Assembly (NCBI GenBank): GCA_036785705.1
Contig: JAWUZG010000056.1
Span: 15,730,001-15,794,000, forward strand
Direction of reading: 5' to 3'
DNA: 64,000 nucleotides
Origin: Acanthornis magna
Taxonomy: Eukaryota > Chordata > Aves > Passeriformes > Acanthizidae
The position numbers and the translations under genes were made by a program. Below are positions 52,716-63,167 of the stretch, in pieces (position 1 is the first letter of the stretch; each line of letters opens with the position of its first letter). The notes beneath the pieces are model-generated. The model was not told the origin of the DNA. It worked only from the letters and a program-made list of their open reading frames with translations, and did not search any database.

Positions 52716-55700
52716 CTTCAGTCACTCCCAGGCAGGACCGTGGCAGGTTCAAGTCAGTCTCTAACCAAGCCAAGTCTCAAGTTTGAAACAACAAATGCGC
52801 TTTTCTTACACCCCATTCCTGCTCTGTTCTACAGGGACAACTGCACAGACTCCAGACTCCATGAAAGAGCAGGGAGTACCAACGGAACTTAATAAAACAC
52901 TATCTCCACATCCAAGGTGCACAAGCAACAGGACTAACACACCCCTGGACTTTTGGCATCCTCCTCCACATACAACTGGTCACACACCCTACTGGTTTGC
53001 AGCTTCCCCCAGTCTTCATCTCTCAGGTCTGAGGAAGAGAAGCAAAGCACACAGAGTAACTTCTATGTATCTCTTAACACAGCTTTATTTATTTATAATG
53101 GTTATTCACTCATTCCATACATCCCAGGAGACACAGCATTTGCAAGGGACCAATAAATTTACATCCATCTCACAAACAAACAACAAGAAAAAAGCTTCAG
53201 CCATGATAAACTGAAAGATGATGTTAACTGTAACCAATACAGCATCACAAGCTGCTTCTACCTGCTGAGGTTAAGAACAACCAGAAAGAAGCAACAGTTA
53301 ATCCTGTAGTGGAAATCAAGCACTACTGCAATTCCAGTGGGCTCCCCCTTCTATCCCAGTGGAACTCTGAACTCTTAAAGTTTGTGTCATCACCCTGCTG
53401 AGTCTCTCTTAAGTTGGTTCTTAGCTAAAAGAAAGGTAGAACCATCAGAAAGCTTAAAAAGAACAATCCATGCTATGCAAGTCCAGCAGTATTTTGGAGA
53501 ACAAACCAAATCCCCAGTGGGATACATGAAATTTGACTAGGGAAGACAACAATTTCACTATAGATCAAAAACCCCAGGAAAGAGCAAAAAAGACCACAAT
53601 AAAACTAATTTCTGCCCTGGCAAAGAGCACAGGGACAGGACAAACAAGGGATTTCCATTGCCATTTCAACTCTTCACACTTCAGCCAAGTGTTACTCTGA
53701 GGTCAGCTAAGCTGAGCCCACACGAGTCCATCCCTACTGCACAGAGTTGGCTCCCCACTCCCCGCCCAACATGAACAGAGTGCACTTTTCAAGCCTTTCA
53801 AGGCTACTCTCACACAGACAGACCCAAGGGGATGTGAGAACAGCAGCAGGGAAGTAAAAAGTACTACTTGTAGAAGATCAAAATGTGGAGACAACTCTAA
53901 ACTGAAGCCAATGGAAATAATAAGGAAACCAGCCCAGTGAGATCCAGGGATAAAGCCCTTCCCACAAGAACAAGCCAATTCTCTTGTAGAAGGTTGGTTA
54001 TAGACAGTTTCCAGGGCAGCTGTCACCAGATCTTTCTCCAGAATGATGTATCCCTTTGACTAAGGCTTAAGATTTGAACTATCCCTGTCTATAAGAAGAC
54101 CTTCCACTTTCAGAAAAACTTGTGATCATTTTTATGGCTGCTCTATCGCACATCATTATGGGTTTTTTCCCCCATCCTATAAACTCCTTCGGGAACTTGC
54201 TTCTCAACTATAATGAGCTGCCTGTCTACGAAATCAGGAAAACCAGCACTGTGTCAGTGTATGTTTGGGGAAACTGTTTCTGCATCCAAGAGATCTGGAA
54301 TTCTCTTTCCCCACCAATAACCCTCCCCAAACACAATGGTTCGGCTCTTGCTAAGTTTTCCCATGCACACATCCCAGGAAGACTTCTCAAGCTGAGTACC
54401 GTGATCCATATGCAAATCAGGCACAGCGTCCCACTAAGCACAAACACCTCGCTAAAACACCTCTTACAAGCCCACAGCAATGCTAACAGAGAAGAGTAAA
54501 TAAAACAAAGCGATGCCACCCTAACCTTAGCAACACACAGACCCTTTCAACTGCTGTGCTTACAACTTTTCATCCCGTAAACGCTCTCCCTGTTTCAGCA
54601 GGAAGGTGTCTAGAACTAAAAACAAGGCGAGCACCTTGGTCCTCCCTGCCGCTTCGTCTCATCTGTCTTACATAAGAACTGCCACTACACCACAGTTTGA
54701 AGATAATGATGTACTCTCACTTGAGAATCACACACTCGGCTGCAGCTACCTACTGTATTCCAGTAGTAACAAATGGGAGAGATACTTCAAAGAGCACATT
54801 ATCCCAGCTCTAATTTATGCATGCTCCCTCTTACCATCAAGCCATTTATTTTTAACCTGTCAGATATACTTGTAACGTAGCATCATGAATAATTTAAAAA
54901 GTAATCTGTATAAACCAAGTTTATAAACTTAACAGCAGGTACAGTACCTTTCATTCAAGCAGACTGCTCTCTGATAAAGTACAAGGGATCTTTGACTACT
55001 TCGGCATGTATTCATTTCATGCATTCTGAACTTCAAAAAATTCTTCTTTCCTGGCTCTAATCAAACCCTCTGCTATTTGAAAAATATTGTGTAAGAAGCT
55101 CACTTAAATGAGCAGTGTAATAACTTGCAAACTGTTCATATTAAAGGAAAAAAACTACAAAGCTGCTGGAAACAGTCAGTAAAAATGACCCATCACCAAT
55201 TCAACAGCAGAGGAAAACCACTCGTGTAAAGTTTGCCTCCATCATTAAAAACTGTTAATATTTCCTGCATCTGCTTGATGATGGCACATTGACACTGCTC
55301 CCAGCACAGGGAGAAGGGACATTCGACAAAGAACTCCAAAAAAAAAGCTCACCTGTTAGGAGAAAGTGTTTTGATCAGTTGATGCTCACACTTCCAAGTA
55401 AACAGAGCTATCTTTACAGCATGTAATGGCACCAATAAGGGGCTGGAGATAACATTCCCTGACCGGTCACGGCTATTGCAGCAACGAGCGCCTCGCTGGC
55501 AACACAGGCAAACAAAGTCACTGGGCAGGAACCTGCCCCAAACCAAGCACATCTTCACAAAGCAAGTACTCGCAAAAGCAGGACACACATATAATTGATA
55601 AACTATGAAGGTAAAGCGCATACACCTGCACTTGGCCTATTTCCTGCTTTAAAAGATTTATTTGTATGGTGTGCACTTTAAAAAAGTCAACAATATAGCA

Positions 55701-56679
55701 AAGTCTTAAAACCCAACCTGGTCAACACTTCAGCGACAATCTTAACGGGAAATACTGCTCTAAGTTATTATTAAAATGCCTTTGTGCTGCTGCAAAAGTG
55801 TGTATCTGCTGTTCTACCGAATTATTTACTAGTGAATTTGGTACTCTAAAGAAATAATCTTAGTACTTTACTGGGGTGTGAGACCTTCTCCTCAGGTCAA
55901 AGAAAACAGTTTTATTGAAAAATTATCTGGGAAGTCACTGAAATATACAGATGTTTGTTTCTGCTCATACTATCAAGTTTACCAAGAAAGAAACAAATTA
56001 ATCGGAAATTTACAGGACTGGATATTTCTAAATAAATAAGTAAAATGATGTTATATTAAAGCTTAGGAGTCATATGCAAATCAGTCTGTAAATAAACAAC
56101 AATTTTGCTTTTCAGCACTTTTTAAACACTCTTGTGCCACAACAGCAACTTCTTGAGGATATCAATATTGAAGAAGTTAATTGGTGTCTTGGAAGATATC
56201 CTAAGGGAATGGCTTATGTTTTGCATTTGCAAAGGTTAGAAAGCAAAACTTTCAGTGATAAGGGCAAGCTAAATCTTCACAACACACCCGGGTTTGTCAA
56301 AATGCATCTCCTTAATTAATTAATAAGTCAAACAATTATCAAACTTAGTGGGCAAAACCAACAAGTCCTGTCTAAAGGAACCTGAGTCTATTTTTGAGTT
56401 TGAAGACTCGGTACAGCTCTGTTTGCAAAGCACAGAAACATATGAATGAACACTGTGTGTTGCTGATCGTTTGCTGGTCCTCAAAGTTTCTCTCAGACAG
56501 TTCTGGACACAAAAAAAGACAAATATAGTACTCCAGAAATCAGTCCAGATTGTACCTGTCATGACTTGGCTAAGAAGGAAAAAAAACAGCCCAAAAAAAC
56601 CACACACAAGACAGGCTGGCTAACAACCACCAATGTGTCTTCATCAACTGCTGTTTGTTGAGTTCTGCTTTTGTACAAT

Positions 56680-56693
56680 AAAAAAAAAAAAAA
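56680..56693. repeat. A14 homopolymer after TTGTACAAT
   Basis: Fourteen A follow an AATAAA-like junction in intron 1. It could be mistaken for a retrocopy tail, but no recognisable retrocopy body precedes it. Confidence 0.7.
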
Positions 56694-57468
56694 TTAAAAA
56701 GTGAAACTATTCTTTTTAAAGTGGCTTTCATAAATCATAAAAACTAATCCAACTAACCTACACAAAGAAGCCGTCTATACAATTTACAGTGATAGAAAAA
56801 TTATACATGTCAAATAGATCAAAATACTAAAACAGTATTTCTACCTTTCAAACACATCACTGCATTCCCAAAGTCTTTCTGCACACAAACTCTTAAAAGC
56901 AGCACGTTCCATTAGCACCAAAGCCCAGAAACCTTAAAAGCTCAGCTCTGTCAGGAAGATCCAAAATAAACTGCAACTACAAATCTGCAACAACTTTAAT
57001 TATGAGACTCTCGAGACAATTACTTTAACTGCAGCTTTTTTTTAAATTTAGCATCCACAATAGTTTTCAATAATAAACTGCAGTTTACCCACTCCTATGT
57101 ATGCACTCACACATAAATAAAAACCAGCTGCTACTTGATAACATCTGAAAGCATTTCCAAATGTGAAAGCTTTACACTAAAATCCAAGTAAGAATGTATT
57201 TAATTTCATAAACCAACGTTTCAAGAACTTTTTCAGCAAGTTGCCATCAGCTCTTCAAGTACAATAATGCTCGTGAAGTTTATTAATTTAACTGCAGATA
57301 ATTCAGATAAATACACTAACTTCTTGAAAACAATTTAATTCAGTACATTTTGTAAGTTATGAACTTTAGAGCCATTACAGATGATGAGCTAGATAAGTTG
57401 TTTGCTGTGTGGGATCACAAAGTTAACATCCAGTGTGAGAAAAACAGGTTCCCTGCATATATTATTGC

Positions 57469-57491
57469 CTCTCTCTCTCTCTCTCTCTCTC
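57469..57491. repeat. (CT)11 dinucleotide microsatellite
   Basis: This perfect CT run of about 22 bases in intron 1 is GA on the transcript-sense strand. It is the only clean dinucleotide microsatellite of this length in the intron. Confidence 0.9.
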
Positions 57492-60400
57492 AAAGTTCAG
57501 GACCATAAACAAACTTCTCTACAATGAAGTTTGTAGTAGCTCATAATTCACACAGATGGAATATACACACAGTATAATTAATCATTTAACAAAACTGCCT
57601 CTTCTGCTCTCACTGAGATAATCGTTGCAGTGATCGCTGGTAAAATCTACCTCAGAGTAAAAAGAAAACAAAAATTACTGGGGAAGAGAAAAAGCATCAG
57701 TTAAACATGAACTGAAATTGTCCTTTAAAGCTAACAGTTTCAGCCCTGAAATGTATTTTAATTTTAAATGTTAGATGCTTAAAAAAATTTCTCCTCCAAG
57801 ATTTCCTTAGTAAATGCCAGTTTAGCAGAAAATTAAACAGGATTTGAAACAACTTTTCCCATGGTAACACATACTGATAGAAATTAATTATTTACCAATG
57901 AAGACAGATTCAAAAATCATCACATGGATGCTCTTTAACACTAGATTTTGTGTGTATCTTTCAAGATGAAAACAATTTCAGCATCACTGGAGTGTGCTTT
58001 AACTATACCCTAGAAATAGTTTGGAGGAACAACACATCAGGGAAAAGCTGACACAAAAATTAACACAGTAGTTGATCAAATCTGAGCAATTTCCCTATTA
58101 AACCAAATAAATCATGTCTTCTGTTGTGCTGAAGTCAAACTAATTGATCTGTCTTCTTGTTCTCCGCAGCCCCTTCCTTCCCTCACTTCTCAGAACATAC
58201 ATTAAGAACTAAGTTCAATTTCCTTCGCTTTACACACAAAAAAACCCAGTGTTTCTCTCTCAAGTGTTGGCTCAACACCGAAACTCACCACACACCTTTT
58301 TTCCACACCCATCCCTCTGCTTCCTCACATTCTCGACACATTTTGCCTGATATTAGCTAAGCCTCTTCCATTTCCTAACCCTCTCCGTTTCAGAGTCACA
58401 CAAGCCTTTGCTCCAGTTCTGGTTTGCAAACCAGAAGTCCAACCCAGCACAATCAGAAGAAGTCCAGGTACTACCTGGCTCGCTCTCCTTCCCCCCACAC
58501 TCCAGGCAGCATCACCCCCTGAACACTTCCCTCCTCTCCCCTTTCTGCTGAACCCCACTGACGCCAATTTCTTACTGGCTCTGGCATTTTCTATTCCCAA
58601 GCTCGATTACAGCAGGGATTATCCAGCTCCCAGTTACCAGCATTCCCTAACCACTGGGAGTACAGGAAAATGCTGATGCAAAGGCGAGGTGTGTGTAACG
58701 CCGACACTCAGCAGGTCATGAGGGCTTTTACTAAGCAACCTGCGAGAGAGATTAAGCATCAGCATGAGCCACTGTTCATTATCAGAAACACAACATCCAG
58801 CCTGGATAGACAAACAAAAGCTCGGCGCTAACATGAGCAGACCCATCAGGATATCCATCAATCTGAAGTATTATCACACCTAAAACTATTATTTCTCTTC
58901 TAAGCGTTTAACCCATTCCGTCCTAGACATTCCCTCTGTAAACACACAAAATGCTGAAAAACAAAACCCCATCGTGCTCAAGGGAGAAAAGGAAGAAAAC
59001 ACCGTGTTTACGCCTCCTCTTAAACCCACCCCCAGGATCAAACAGCCTCCAAGAGTTGTAGCTTTACACATCAAACGCACGGCTACACCAGCACACACGC
59101 TATCTTAATGAAAGGTCTTCTCATTTCCATTTTTGTGCCATTCTAACACAATCTCAGGGAATTCACTGCATTTTTAAATGACTTTTTATGAATCAGAAGC
59201 CGTCCACTGAAGCTACCTGCATTTTAAGAGAGGTTTTTGTCACATAACCACAAAGAGATTTTATATAATTTAGCATTAAAGGGATGGGTCTCTCCCCTCC
59301 AGTTGTAACTCCTTTGTATTCCTATTTAGGAATGCCTTGCTTGTTTGACCGAAAATGGAAGTGCCTTTTAGCTATGACACAGTATATATGAAAAACAAAT
59401 AAAAATTAAGATTAATCTTCCTTCCACTATTGTGGGGAGAGAGAAGAATATGAAGAGATGTAAAACATCTGCTCTGGAGATCATTTTTCCTCCTAACAGC
59501 AAAATTCTTTCAGCAATAACTCGTGAAAACAAAGGCTATTAAACTGTAAACTACAAAGACAATCGATTAGAGGCAGTATTCAGCTAAGACAAGTTTTTCA
59601 GCATATCTTCCCATATTTAAATGCCTGGATCTTCTTCAGAAGATATTTCATTTGGGATGTTCATTTTAGGTAAGCGGTAACCACAAACACTTCAGAGGAC
59701 TAGAACCTAAAATCCTAACATAATCTTCCTGTATTACTTCATTGCCAGAGCTGGATGAGCATTTTTATTTCAAGGTACTTTGGACCAGGTAAGACAAGGA
59801 AAACAATTCTATGTGCGTATCCTAGCAGTTTAAGAATGCACCAGATCTCCTCCTCCTGTTTCTCCATGCAACTGGATACTTTGTAAGTCCTTCCCTGAAG
59901 AAGGGCACTGGGGTTTTGTTTTTAAATTTAAGAGATTAATTTTCCCTCTTGAAAACAGCTCAAGCCAAAAAATTCAACTCGTGGAAGTAAGACTGCAGCT
60001 CTCCAGCCCTAACTGGCCCAAAAGCCTAAACTGGGCCTTAATTTGCAAGGAGTTAACAGGCATTTACTGCCTAACAAAACATTATTATTACTCAACATGC
60101 ATTACAGTCTCCATCTATGTGCTTCTTGCTCGCTTATCTTTTTTTTTGTACTTAGTCTCATTGTCAGTGCATCCTAAGAACTTCCCTTTCTTTACAATCT
60201 GAAACTACTACTTTTAGAAAAGCCCTCTGCCTCCTAAATTCTTTCCCTTTACATTTAAAATGGAGAAATTTGATCTCCTCGATCCTTCCCTCCAACAACG
60301 CGTATCTTTCTGAAAGGGAGAGGCACACAACAACAGCTCCAGGAGTGTGTTAAAAAACACACGGCAAAAGAAATTAAAGCATCAGGATGCAGTACAGGAA

Positions 60401-60583
60401 CATCCCTGCTTCTGCAGACGCTGAAGGAGAGGGAGCACTGTTTAAAATGGTTGGGCTCCGAGGCACATTTACCATCTCCCCGTCTACAGAGATACTCCAG
60501 GAAACAAGGGAAGGCTAATTTCATGCAAGAGATCCTCAATCCAGCGTGAGCCCGACATGCCAGGAGAAAACCGATCAGCCCCG

Positions 60584-60593
60584 GGATTAATCC
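60584..60593. promoter_or_regulatory. Palindromic homeodomain site GGATTAATCC
   Basis: A perfect 10-base palindrome made of two inverted GGATTA (K50 homeodomain, OTX/PITX/GSC-type) half-sites lies inside the longer near-palindrome CCGGGATTAATCCGG. It is at the intron-side edge of the CpG island, about 1.6 kb into intron 1. Function is inferred from the motif only. Confidence 0.35.
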
Positions 60594-61537
60594 GGCGATG
60601 ATTGCAGTGTAATCAATGGCAGCGCAGCCCTCCCTGCCCCCTCGATTCCCCCTGCGCCCGAGAGGGGCGGGCACTGCAACACAATCACAGGTTGGAAACG
60701 CACAAAAACAAAGTCGGGGCTCTGGCAGTTCCCGAGCGAGGCGGGGATGGGCTGAGGATCGGCGGCAGGAGGGACCCGGCCCCGCACAGCGATCCGCGTT
60801 CTGCCGGCGCTCCCGGGAAGCGGCGCGCACGCTGCTCAAACCTCGGCCATGGGTGCAACACGGCCGCTCAGAAAAACGCATCGCCTTTAAGATCGCGGCC
60901 CGTTCGCCCATCAAACCTTTCTACCTGGGCACAAGCGTAAAGTGTCAATGCGCGAATTAAATTTTTTTTTAAAAAATGAACGGCAGCCCGTGACCTTTAG
61001 ATTGCGGGATGCCGCCGTAATTCCGCACCCCGCGCACAGCGAGTGAAACCCCTCCTCGGCGGTGAAGCGGCAATAAAAAGCAAGGCTCTCATTTCCAGGA
61101 ATTCCTCACTCACTACGGCAGGTTATTGCATACAGCCTCTAAATATTGACAGAGATCAAGCTCCTTCCATGCGGGGAAAGCGAGCGGAGTCCCTCCCAGC
61201 CTGCGAGTGTTTACTACGCAGCTCGCAGCCCTGGCTGCGGCGTCTGAGCGCTGCCCCGCGCTCGGGGGGGACACAAAGGAGGGGCCCGGCCCCTCCGCCG
61301 GGCTCGGGGCTGAGGCGGTGCCGAGCCGGGTGTACGTACAGCCGGGCAGCCGCCCCCGGGGAAGGAAGGCGGGCATGGGAGGCAGGGAGACGCGCGGCCC
61401 CGGGTTGTTAAACGTGCTCGAGGAGCAGACGCGTAACAGGAGGAAAACACGCAGAGCCCCGCGGGCAGGGGCGAGACCCGCTCGGCGCCGCGGCGGGAAA
61501 CCGCGCGAGCCCCGGGAGCTCCCCTCACAGCCGCGGG

Positions 61538-61760
61538 CAGGGAGCCCCTCACAGCGAGCCCGGGGACGCGCAGGGAGCCCCTCACACACAGCCCCCCAAA
61601 GACAGGGAGCCCCTCACAGCGAGCCCGGGGACGCGCAGGGAGCCCCTCACACACACCCCCCAAGGACAGGGAGCCCCTCACAGCGAGCCCGGGGACGCGC
61701 AGGGAGCCCCTCACACACAGCCCCCAAGGACAGGGAGCCCCCCGCACACACCCCGGACAC
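61538..61760. repeat. GC-rich minisatellite, about 64-65 bp unit, three copies plus a partial fourth
   Basis: The copies begin with CAGGGAGCCCCTCACAGCGA at 61538, 61603 and 61667, and a partial fourth begins CAGGGAGCCCC at 61731, so the steps are 65, 64 and 64. Each unit is itself a degenerate double of about 32 bp: both halves begin AGGGAGCCCCTCACA, then diverge to either GCGAGCCCGGGGACGCG or a CACACA/CCCCCAA segment. It lies in intron 1, 420-640 bases from the exon 1 donor. The C-rich strand is plus, so the transcript-sense strand is G-rich. Confidence 0.9.
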
Positions 61761-62095
61761 GCAGGGAAGCCCCTCACGCACACACACAGGGAACCCCCTC
61801 ACTCGCGGGGATCCCCCTCACACACGGAGGGAGCCCCGCACACACACCCCCCCCAAACACGGGGAGCCCCTCACGCATCCCCACACGCGCGGGGAGCCCC
61901 CCCATCGGCAGCCCACTCACACACATTCATACAGGGACTCCCCCACACGCACACACAACACCCACACAAACACACACACATTCACACACGGGCCCACACA
62001 AACCCCGCACACACACACACAGGGAGAGCCCCCTCACACACGATCACACAGGGACCCCCTCACGCCCCCCCAAACACACCCAGGCAGCCGCCGCC
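61761..62095. repeat. Degenerate continuation of the minisatellite, CA-rich
   Basis: Past the regular copies the sequence keeps returning to GGGAGCCCC or GGGACCCCCTCAC motifs separated by CACACA runs of varied length (for example 61795, 61831, 61859, 61897 and 62050). This is a decayed or irregularly expanded form of the same array. It ends about 85 bases before exon 1. The strand asymmetry (C and A on plus, G and T in the sense strand) is strong throughout. Confidence 0.75.
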
Positions 62096-62174
62096 CTCGC
62101 CCCCTCCCCGGCAGCCCCTCACTCGGGGGCTCCCTCACCGCGGGGTCCCTCGCCGCCCCCCCGGCACGCACGGT

Positions 62175-62183
62175 ACTCACTTT
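62175..62183 (-). other. IGF1R: Splice donor of IGF1R exon 1
   Basis: On the minus strand the boundary reads AAA|GTGAGT, with the GT at 62180-62179. It interrupts codon 32 after its first base, which pairs with the two bases that open exon 2 (A + TT = Ile). Reading through the site gives a frame that diverges from the receptor at once, which confirms the boundary. Confidence 0.93.
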
Positions 62184-62274
62184 CCCCATTTGTTGGCCAC
62201 AGACAAAGTGCGGCGAAGACGAGCAGGAACCCCCAGACAACGGCGAGGGACCCTCCTCCAGCGCCAGACTTCAT
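62181..62274 (-). CDS. IGF1R: IGF1R coding exon 1 (signal peptide), partial gene
   Basis: This is the first coding exon of the type 1 insulin-like growth factor receptor, a membrane receptor tyrosine kinase that binds IGF-1 and IGF-2. The ATG is the CAT at 62272-62274 on the plus strand. The frame encodes 31 residues, beginning MKSGAGGGS, then a hydrophobic core (VVWGFLLVFAALCLW) and a small-residue cleavage site before Glu31, followed by one base of codon 32. This is a typical secretory signal of 30 residues, as in human IGF1R. The exon ends in GGGGAAA before a GTGAGT donor. Its 94 coding bases and phase equal those of human exon 1 from memory. The bases around the ATG (AGAGGAATGAAG) also resemble the mammalian start context. 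No in-frame ATG lies just upstream; the longer open frame there begins only with TTG. The mature receptor starts at the last codons of this exon and continues in exon 2. Confidence 0.95.
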
Positions 62275-62310
62275 TCCTCTTTCTTTAATTGGACAAAATC
62301 CCCCTTTCCG

Positions 62311-62333
62311 AAAACAAAACAAAACAAAAAAAA
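62311..62333 (-). promoter_or_regulatory. U-rich element just upstream of the IGF1R start codon
   Basis: In the mRNA sense this stretch reads as eight U followed by repeats of GUUUU, ending about 37 bases before the AUG. The mammalian IGF1R leader has a poly-U stretch in the equivalent place that is reported to support internal initiation and to bind HuR and hnRNP C. The position and composition here agree, although the exact sequence differs. Confidence 0.45.
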
Positions 62334-62444
62334 GTCCAGAATTGTTCGCTTTCTTTCGTCTCTCCGTCCTCTAAAAATAACGAGCGGCGGAGGAGAAGCG
62401 GGGCAGGGTAAATAAATCCACGTTGCCTCAAGAAACGAAGGAGG

Positions 62445-62462
62445 AAAAAAAAAAAAAAAAAA
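62445..62462 (-). repeat. U18 tract in the probable leader (A18 on the plus strand)
   Basis: Eighteen uninterrupted A on the plus strand give U18 in the leader, about 170 bases before the receptor ATG. It may be a second site for U-binding proteins, or simply a slippage-prone homopolymer. Confidence 0.7.
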
Positions 62463-62561
62463 CAAGACCCTTCGGAGCGGCAAACCGGAGGGTTGTTGAG
62501 GTCCCTGGGTGTTGATCTTCCGGAGCAACCACACCAAAAATACACAGATATTCACGATGTA

Positions 62562-62585
62562 TTAACGGCAACAACAACAAGGCAT
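62562..62585 (-). other. Short upstream ORF of 7 codons in the probable IGF1R leader
   Basis: An ATG at 62585-62583 opens a frame of seven codons that includes four consecutive cysteine codons from a TTG/TGT-like repeat. It ends with TAA at 62564-62562. It lies between the 28-codon frame and the receptor start. A role is speculative. Confidence 0.35.
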
Positions 62586-62619
62586 GGAAGCCCCGGGGCG
62601 ACGCTGTCTCCGGGGCGGC

Positions 62620-62628
62620 GGGGCGGGC
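62620..62628 (+). promoter_or_regulatory. GC box (Sp1-type) GGGGCGGGC in the leader
   Basis: This GC box lies about 350 bases upstream of the ATG within repeated GGGGCGGC units (62611-62650). It sits inside the probable transcribed leader, where mammalian IGF1R also has Sp1 sites. Confidence 0.4.
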
Positions 62629-62663
62629 TCGGGGCGGCGGGCGGGGGGCGCCGCCGTCTCCCC

Positions 62664-62750
62664 TCAGCGCTGGCTGCGGTGGTACATCGTGCACAGGAGC
62701 CGCAAACACGAGGCACATCGGGGCTGGCAGTCGGCATCTTCAACCTCCAT
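62664..62750 (-). other. Upstream ORF of 28 codons in the probable IGF1R leader
   Basis: An ATG at 62750-62748 (context AAAATGG, with A at -3 and G at +4, a strong start context) opens a frame of 28 codons. It begins MEVEDADCQPRC and stops with TGA at 62666-62664, about 390 bases before the receptor ATG. A second in-frame ATG occurs at 62687. If the leader includes this region, scanning ribosomes would meet this frame before the receptor. It overlaps no receptor codon, so reinitiation or internal entry would be needed. Translation is not shown by the sequence. Confidence 0.45.
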
Positions 62751-62786
62751 TTTCAAACGCCGCACACACACAGAGACACAAAAACT

Positions 62787-62818
62787 GGGAGGGCCGCGGA
62801 GGGAGGGGAAGGGGGGGG
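62787..62818 (+). other. G-quadruplex motif on the plus strand (template strand of IGF1R)
   Basis: Runs of three or more G with loops of seven bases or fewer (GGG, GGG, GGG, GGGG and eight G) satisfy the usual quadruplex pattern. The motif is on the template strand of the probable leader. Similar runs occur at 63302-63317 and 63633-63670. Confidence 0.6.
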
Positions 62819-63108
62819 CGCGACCCAGACAATCCTATTACAAAACAACAACAGCTCCGCCGTCCCCCCGCGCGGGGACGGGGCTGCCCGGCGGGATCCC
62901 CGCGGCTCCGCTCCCCGCTCCGCCGGGGAGGGTGGGGGGGACACCCCACGCACAACCACCACCCACAACAACACCGCCGCCGCCACCAGGAGTCCGGCTG
63001 CCTGCAGAGGCTCGAAATGCAGAATTTGGGTCGAAAATGAATTAAAAAGGCTTCCCCCCTACTCCTCCTCTTCCTCTCCTCGGCGCGGCTGCCACAAGCT
63101 CCTTCTCC

Positions 63109-63142
63109 AAAAAAAAAAAAAAAAAGAAAAAAAAGAAAAAAA
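63109..63142. repeat. A-tract interrupted by two G (U-rich in the leader sense)
   Basis: Runs of A on the plus strand (63109-63125, 63127-63134, 63136-63142) are separated by single G. In the mRNA this would be a third long U-rich segment of the leader. Confidence 0.8.
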
Positions 63143-63167
63143 TGCCGAATCCAGGACACACACACAA

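Larger units (their letters stand above)
32207..62180 (-). other. IGF1R: IGF1R intron 1 (complete, about 30 kb)
   Basis: This is the full first intron, bounded by the GTGAGT donor and the TTTCAG acceptor. Human intron 1 is about twice as long from memory. The part next to exon 1 (60.5-62.18 kb) belongs to the CpG island and carries a minisatellite. The remainder is AT-leaning, CpG-poor sequence with short homopolymer runs (for example 39408-39422 and 41829-41848) and no coding exon that I can support. Exceptions are a CpG-rich islet at 44810-45110, a smaller one at 48485-48545, an AT-rich block at 49030-50170, a (CT)n run at 57469-57491 and four POU octamers between 49 and 56 kb. I saw no transposon with recognisable ends. 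Stretches 32.2-44.8, 45.3-48.4 and 50.2-60.5 kb otherwise hold nothing I can name. Confidence 0.9.

Noticed and set aside
56600..56693. A14 run after ACAATA as a processed pseudogene tail
   Set aside because: The upstream sequence gives no recognisable coding remnant and no flanking duplication is visible.
60255..60914. 219-codon open frame on the minus strand
   Set aside because: It lies within intron 1 at the CpG-island shore. Cys- and Arg-rich translation with no recognisable domain fits chance in GC-rich DNA.
61214..61783. 189-codon open frame on the minus strand with repeating CVRGSL-like words
   Set aside because: It translates the intronic minisatellite, whose period is not a multiple of three in every copy, and it lies beyond the exon 1 donor.
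62275..62322. In-frame N-terminal extension of 16 residues upstream of the IGF1R ATG
   Set aside because: The extended frame begins with TTG, not ATG, and the encoded residues do not resemble a signal peptide. The ATG at 62274 matches the family start.
61207..62415. 402-codon open frame on the plus strand, rich in Pro, Thr, His and Arg
   Set aside because: It runs antisense across exon 1 of IGF1R and consists largely of the minisatellite and CA-rich sequence, which lack stop codons in several frames. It has no domain-like sequence.
62980..63000. CTCF-like word GCCACCAGGAG
   Set aside because: Only part of the CTCF core is matched, and the G-rich half of the motif is missing, so it is not supported.
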